From Bacteroidota bacterium (GTDB lineage Bacteria; Bacteroidota; Bacteroidia; NS11-12g; UBA955), in assembly GCA_027621365.1 (NCBI GenBank), contig JAQCBH010000006.1, positions 38,108-102,107 on the forward strand: a stretch of 64,000 nucleotides of DNA. Direction: 5' to 3'. The notes under the pieces are model-generated. The model saw nothing but the letters and a program-made list of their open reading frames with translations. It made no database searches and was not told the origin of the DNA. The translations under genes and the position numbers were made by a program. Positions 60,619-64,000 of this stretch are shown one piece after another (within the stretch, counting starts at the first letter, position 1; every line of letters starts with the position of its first letter).

Positions 60619-63600
60619 ATGAATTTTAAAGAATTCAAGCCCACCAGCTGGTCGATTGACAACAAGACCAGCATTTATATCCTGTCCCTGTTCATCAGTG
60701 TGGCGGGTATATTTTCCTACATCAAGATTCCGAAAGAGCGCTTTCCGGACATCGTGATTCCTACGATTTACGTTCAAACGGTTTATCCGGGATCCTCACC
60801 CAAAGACATCGAAAACTTGATCACCAAGCCCATTGAGAAAAAAATCAAGAGCATCAGCGGTGTCAAGCAATTGAAAAGTCAGAGCATTCAAGACTTCTCT
60901 ATCATTACTGTCGAATTTGACACCGATGTAGAGGTTGCAGAAGCCAAACAAAAGGTCAAGGACGAGGTAGACAAGGCCAAGAGCGACTTGCCTACTGACC
61001 TTCCCTCTGACCCCACCGTACAAGAAGTCAATTTCTCTGACATTCCCATTCTGTACATCAACATCAGTGGCAACTACGATTTGCAAACACTGAAGCGCTA
61101 CGCCGAAATGGCCAAAGACAAAATTGAGTCATTACCAGCCATTTCCAAGGTAGACATGGTGGGTGCATTGGACCGCGAAATTCAGGTCAACCTGGATTTG
61201 GCTAAAATGACGGCAGCAGGATTTACCATTGACGATGTTTCTCGTGCCATTCAAATGGAGAATCGACGAATTTCGGGCGGCAACATTGACCTGGATAACA
61301 TGAAGCGTTCATTGAGCGTCAGTGGCGAATTTGAATCAGCCGATGAAATTGCTCAGATGTCGGTGCGTAGCAACACTGGAGCCACCTTGCGATTGGGCGA
61401 TTTTGCCGAAGTCGTAGATGGTTTCAAGGAAAAGGAAAGTTATGCTCGTTTGATGGGCAAAAACGTCATCACCTTAAACATTGTCAAGCGTGCCGGAGAG
61501 AACTTGATTCAAGCCAGCGATGATTGCCGTGAATTGATCGCGGAATTGCAGGCAGGTCCCTATCCCAAAGATTTGGACGTGGTATTCACCGGTGACCAGA
61601 GCACTCAAACACGCATTACTGTTCACGATTTGATCAACACCATCATCATTGGTTTCATTTTGGTGACCTTGATTTTGATGTTCTTCATGGGAGCTACCAA
61701 TGCGATTTTCGTAGGCTTGTCAGTTCCCCTGTCTTGCTTCATCGCCTTTTTGGTATTGCCCAGTTTGGGATTCTCCTTGAACTTCATCGTTCTTTTCTCC
61801 TTTTTGTTGGCCTTAGGCATTGTGGTCGATGACGCCATTGTCGTTATTGAGAATACCCACCGCATTTTCATGAAGGAAAGTTTGAGCATCGTCGATGCCG
61901 CTAAAAAGGCAGCTGGAGAAGTTTTCATGCCTGTATTCAGTGGTACTCTGACCACCTTGGCTCCTTTCGTTCCCTTGGCATTCTGGAGCGGCGTGGTAGG
62001 TAAATTCATGTTCTTCCTGCCCGTAACCCTGATCATCACCTTACTGGCTTCGCTATTGGTGGCCTATATCATCAACCCCGTTTTTGCGGTTGACTTTATG
62101 AAGCGAGACGATGAGCGCCCTGCCATTGGTAGCCCTGAGGCGAAAAAAGCGGTTCGCAAAGCCAGCATCATCATGGGTATCCTCTCTGTCTTTGGCTATG
62201 CCCTCGGCGGATTGGGTCTAGGAAACCTGTTTGTATTCCTATACCTCTTGTACATTCTGCACCATTTTTGGCTCAAAGCCTTCATTGATCGTTTCCAACA
62301 CGTTCACTGGCCCCGCGTTCAGAATTACTACAGCCGTGTGGTTTCTTGGATATTGACCGGGAAACGCCCTATTGCCGTGCTTGCAGCGACCTTTTTGATG
62401 TTGATTTTGAGCTTTGTAGCCTTGGGCATTCGCAAACCTGCCGTAGTTTTCTTCCCGCAAGCCGACCCCAACTTTACTTATGTGTATTTAACCATGCCTA
62501 CTGGAACATCGGCCTCGGCCACCGATAGCGTAACTCGCTTGGCTGAAGAACGAGTGTTCCGCGCTGTGGGTGAAAACAATACGTTGGTGGAGTCTATCAT
62601 TTCCAACATAGCCGTGGGAGCCTCAGACCCGAACAGCGGTGACCGAACCGTGGCATCCAACAAGAGTAAAATCACCGTTGCCTTTGTGGAATTTTCCAAG
62701 CGCAATGGTCAAAGCACCCGAGAGTTGTTGGAAAAAATTCGCACGGAACTCGGTGCATTTCCTGGAGTCGAAATGATCGTAGAACAAGAACGGAATGGCC
62801 CTCCTGTGGGCAAAGCGGTCAACGTCGAAATTCGCGGTGACGAGTTCCAAAGTCTGGTTCAAACGGCATCGGCTCTGAAATTGCACATTGAGTCTCAGAA
62901 GATACCTGGAGTAGAAGAATTGAAGAGCGACTTTGTTGCCTCTAAGCCTGAGGTTATCATTGACATCGATCGCGAAAAAGCCAATCGAATGGGCATTTCT
63001 ACCTCTCAAGTGGGTGGCGCCCTTAGAAACAGCATCTACGGCGCTGAACCTAGCAAATTCAAAGACGACAATGAAGACTACCCCATCATGGTTCGTTTGG
63101 AGGAGAAAACCGTCAATGACTTGAATGCCTTGTTGAACATGCGCATCTCATACCGAGACATGGTCATGGGTGGTAAAATCAGAGAAATACCGTTGAGCGC
63201 CATTGCTACGGCTCGGTACACCAATAGTTATGGTGGAATCAACCGCTTGAACCAAAAGCGAGTCATTACTTTGGCTTCAAACGTACTGCCCGGCTATGCT
63301 CCTAACGAAGTGGTGGCCCAAGTTCAGAAGGCCATCGATCGCTTTGAAAAGCCCGAAGGCCTAGCCATTGAAATGACGGGTGAACAAGAAAAGCAAAAGG
63401 AAACCGGAGCTTTCTTGGGAACAGCGCTGATGACCAGTATTGCCTTGATCATCATCATTCTAGTGACCCAATTCAACTCCATCTCCAAGCCTCTCATCAT
63501 TTTGTCTGAGATTTTGTTCTCTGTCATCGGTGTATTGTTGGGCTATGCCATCACGGGCATGTCCTTCTCCATCATCATGACCGGCATTGGTATTGTGGCC

Positions 63601-63975
63601 TTGGCGGGTATTGTGGTGCGAAACGGCATTCTGATGGTCGAATTTGCCGATCAGTTGATCGCAGAGGGAATGCCCTTGCGCGAAGCCTTGATTGAAGCAG
63701 GAAGAGCGCGTATGACTCCTGTATTATTGACAGCTGCTACCACATCGTTGGGATTGATTCCTTTGGCTGTAGGTCTGAATATGGACTTTGTGACCCTATT
63801 CACCTATGGCAACCCCCATTTGTACTTTGGTGGAGATAGCGTAGCTTTCTGGGGCCCCTTGAGCTGGACCATGATTTTCGGTTTGTCGTTCGCCACCTTC
63901 TTGACCCTGGTTTTGGTACCGGCCCTTTACTACCTAAATGAAAAAGCCCAAGCCCGTCTCAAGCGCTTGTTCTAA
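60619..63975 (+). CDS. RND efflux transporter permease
   Basis: 1118-residue inner-membrane proton-driven pump. Conserved Asp404-Asp405 in GIVVDDAIVVIENTHRI of TM4, the periplasmic loops (YPGSSPKDIENLITKPIEKKI) and the second-half motif GIVALAGIVVRNGILMVEFADQ. About 70 residues between TM6 and TM7 hold an extra hydrophobic region (SIIMGILSVFGYALGGLGLG and LFVFLYLLYILHHFW), longer than in AcrB. HAE-type drug or lipid export is likely; substrate unknown. Last gene of the operon, ending 25 bases before the window edge. Confidence 0.95.
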   Translation: MNFKEFKPTSWSIDNKTSIYILSLFISVAGIFSYIKIPKERFPDIVIPTIYVQTVYPGSSPKDIENLITKPIEKKIKSISGVKQLKSQSIQDFSIITVEFDTDVEVAEAKQKVKDEVDKAKSDLPTDLPSDPTVQEVNFSDIPILYINISGNYDLQTLKRYAEMAKDKIESLPAISKVDMVGALDREIQVNLDLAKMTAAGFTIDDVSRAIQMENRRISGGNIDLDNMKRSLSVSGEFESADEIAQMSVRSNTGATLRLGDFAEVVDGFKEKESYARLMGKNVITLNIVKRAGENLIQASDDCRELIAELQAGPYPKDLDVVFTGDQSTQTRITVHDLINTIIIGFILVTLILMFFMGATNAIFVGLSVPLSCFIAFLVLPSLGFSLNFIVLFSFLLALGIVVDDAIVVIENTHRIFMKESLSIVDAAKKAAGEVFMPVFSGTLTTLAPFVPLAFWSGVVGKFMFFLPVTLIITLLASLLVAYIINPVFAVDFMKRDDERPAIGSPEAKKAVRKASIIMGILSVFGYALGGLGLGNLFVFLYLLYILHHFWLKAFIDRFQHVHWPRVQNYYSRVVSWILTGKRPIAVLAATFLMLILSFVALGIRKPAVVFFPQADPNFTYVYLTMPTGTSASATDSVTRLAEERVFRAVGENNTLVESIISNIAVGASDPNSGDRTVASNKSKITVAFVEFSKRNGQSTRELLEKIRTELGAFPGVEMIVEQERNGPPVGKAVNVEIRGDEFQSLVQTASALKLHIESQKIPGVEELKSDFVASKPEVIIDIDREKANRMGISTSQVGGALRNSIYGAEPSKFKDDNEDYPIMVRLEEKTVNDLNALLNMRISYRDMVMGGKIREIPLSAIATARYTNSYGGINRLNQKRVITLASNVLPGYAPNEVVAQVQKAIDRFEKPEGLAIEMTGEQEKQKETGAFLGTALMTSIALIIIILVTQFNSISKPLIILSEILFSVIGVLLGYAITGMSFSIIMTGIGIVALAGIVVRNGILMVEFADQLIAEGMPLREALIEAGRARMTPVLLTAATTSLGLIPLAVGLNMDFVTLFTYGNPHLYFGGDSVAFWGPLSWTMIFGLSFATFLTLVLVPALYYLNEKAQARLKRLF

Positions 63976-64000
63976 GCTTGATGGGCTAGTGTGAAAAACC

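Noticed and set aside
1..64000. tRNA, rRNA, CRISPR, insertion sequence, prophage or restriction/defence genes
   Set aside because: Read through the gaps and frames without finding cloverleaf, spacer-repeat, transposase, integrase or nuclease signatures; short non-coding RNAs could still be missed by eye.

Overview
The window reads as a compact chromosomal segment of a member of the Bacteroidota, most likely a Flavobacteriales-type marine or freshwater bacterium. Reasons: secreted proteins with type IX secretion (T9SS) C-terminal sorting domains and a gliding-motility-associated C-terminal domain; a TonB-dependent receptor with a carboxypeptidase-regulatory-like N-terminus; boxes fitting the Bacteroidota -7 consensus TAnnTTTG placed just upstream of many start codons, with no Shine-Dalgarno-like sequences; a malic enzyme-phosphotransacetylase fusion; and a DnaX without the usual zinc-binding cysteines. 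Genes are packed tightly, with many 1-4 base stop/start overlaps and several convergent pairs whose 3' ends touch or overlap. I see no rRNA, tRNA, CRISPR array, insertion sequence or prophage, and no gene-free stretch over 300 bases.

Layout. 1-9.7 kb: partial proline dehydrogenase, dnaX, a thioredoxin-like protein, an SDR enzyme, MarC, a glycosyltransferase coupled to dapD, a secreted S9 peptidase and an HMG-CoA-lyase-like enzyme. 9.7-12.2 kb: an XRE regulator and a LytS/LytTR two-component system preceded by a 72-residue membrane protein. 12.3-16.9 kb: an overlapping run purC - secreted NHL/PKD protein - membrane sulfatase of the LTA-synthase type. 16.9-22.3 kb: phoH divergent from a degenerate SAM-hydrolase-like protein, an ABM monooxygenase, an FAD-linked oxidase, and an OmpR-type two-component system. 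22.3-28.5 kb: lipoprotein - dnaE - glycosyltransferase, divergent from recF. 28.5-36.2 kb: alanine dehydrogenase; an AT-richer MltD-like lytic transglycosylase leading a coupled string with purN, a cystathionine gamma-synthase-type enzyme and a TIGR02757 protein; then trxA, a DUF58 protein and dihydroorotase. 36.2-45 kb: a large gliding/T9SS protein, a DegT aminotransferase, a PyrR-like phosphoribosyltransferase, hscB, rseP, a GNAT enzyme and maeB. 45-52.3 kb: a secreted VWA protein, fumC, folP, rpe and a TonB-dependent receptor. 52.3-55.6 kb: an outer-membrane barrel fused to a roughly 500-residue cysteine-studded coiled coil. 55.6-64 kb: sppA and a complete tetR-tolC-MFP-RND efflux operon.

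Most of this is housekeeping: replication and repair (dnaX, dnaE, recF), purine, pyrimidine, folate and lysine synthesis, and central carbon metabolism. Two observations stand out. First, a run of ten A residues in dnaX sits at the end of the clamp-loader core, and both alternative frames stop within three codons after it, which predicts a short gamma-like product made by slippage. Second, the barrel-coiled-coil protein carries 16 cysteines in its coil and an internal triplicated 60-base repeat. The SAM-hydrolase-like protein with a degenerate active site and the small membrane protein in front of the LytS/LytTR system are secondary leads.
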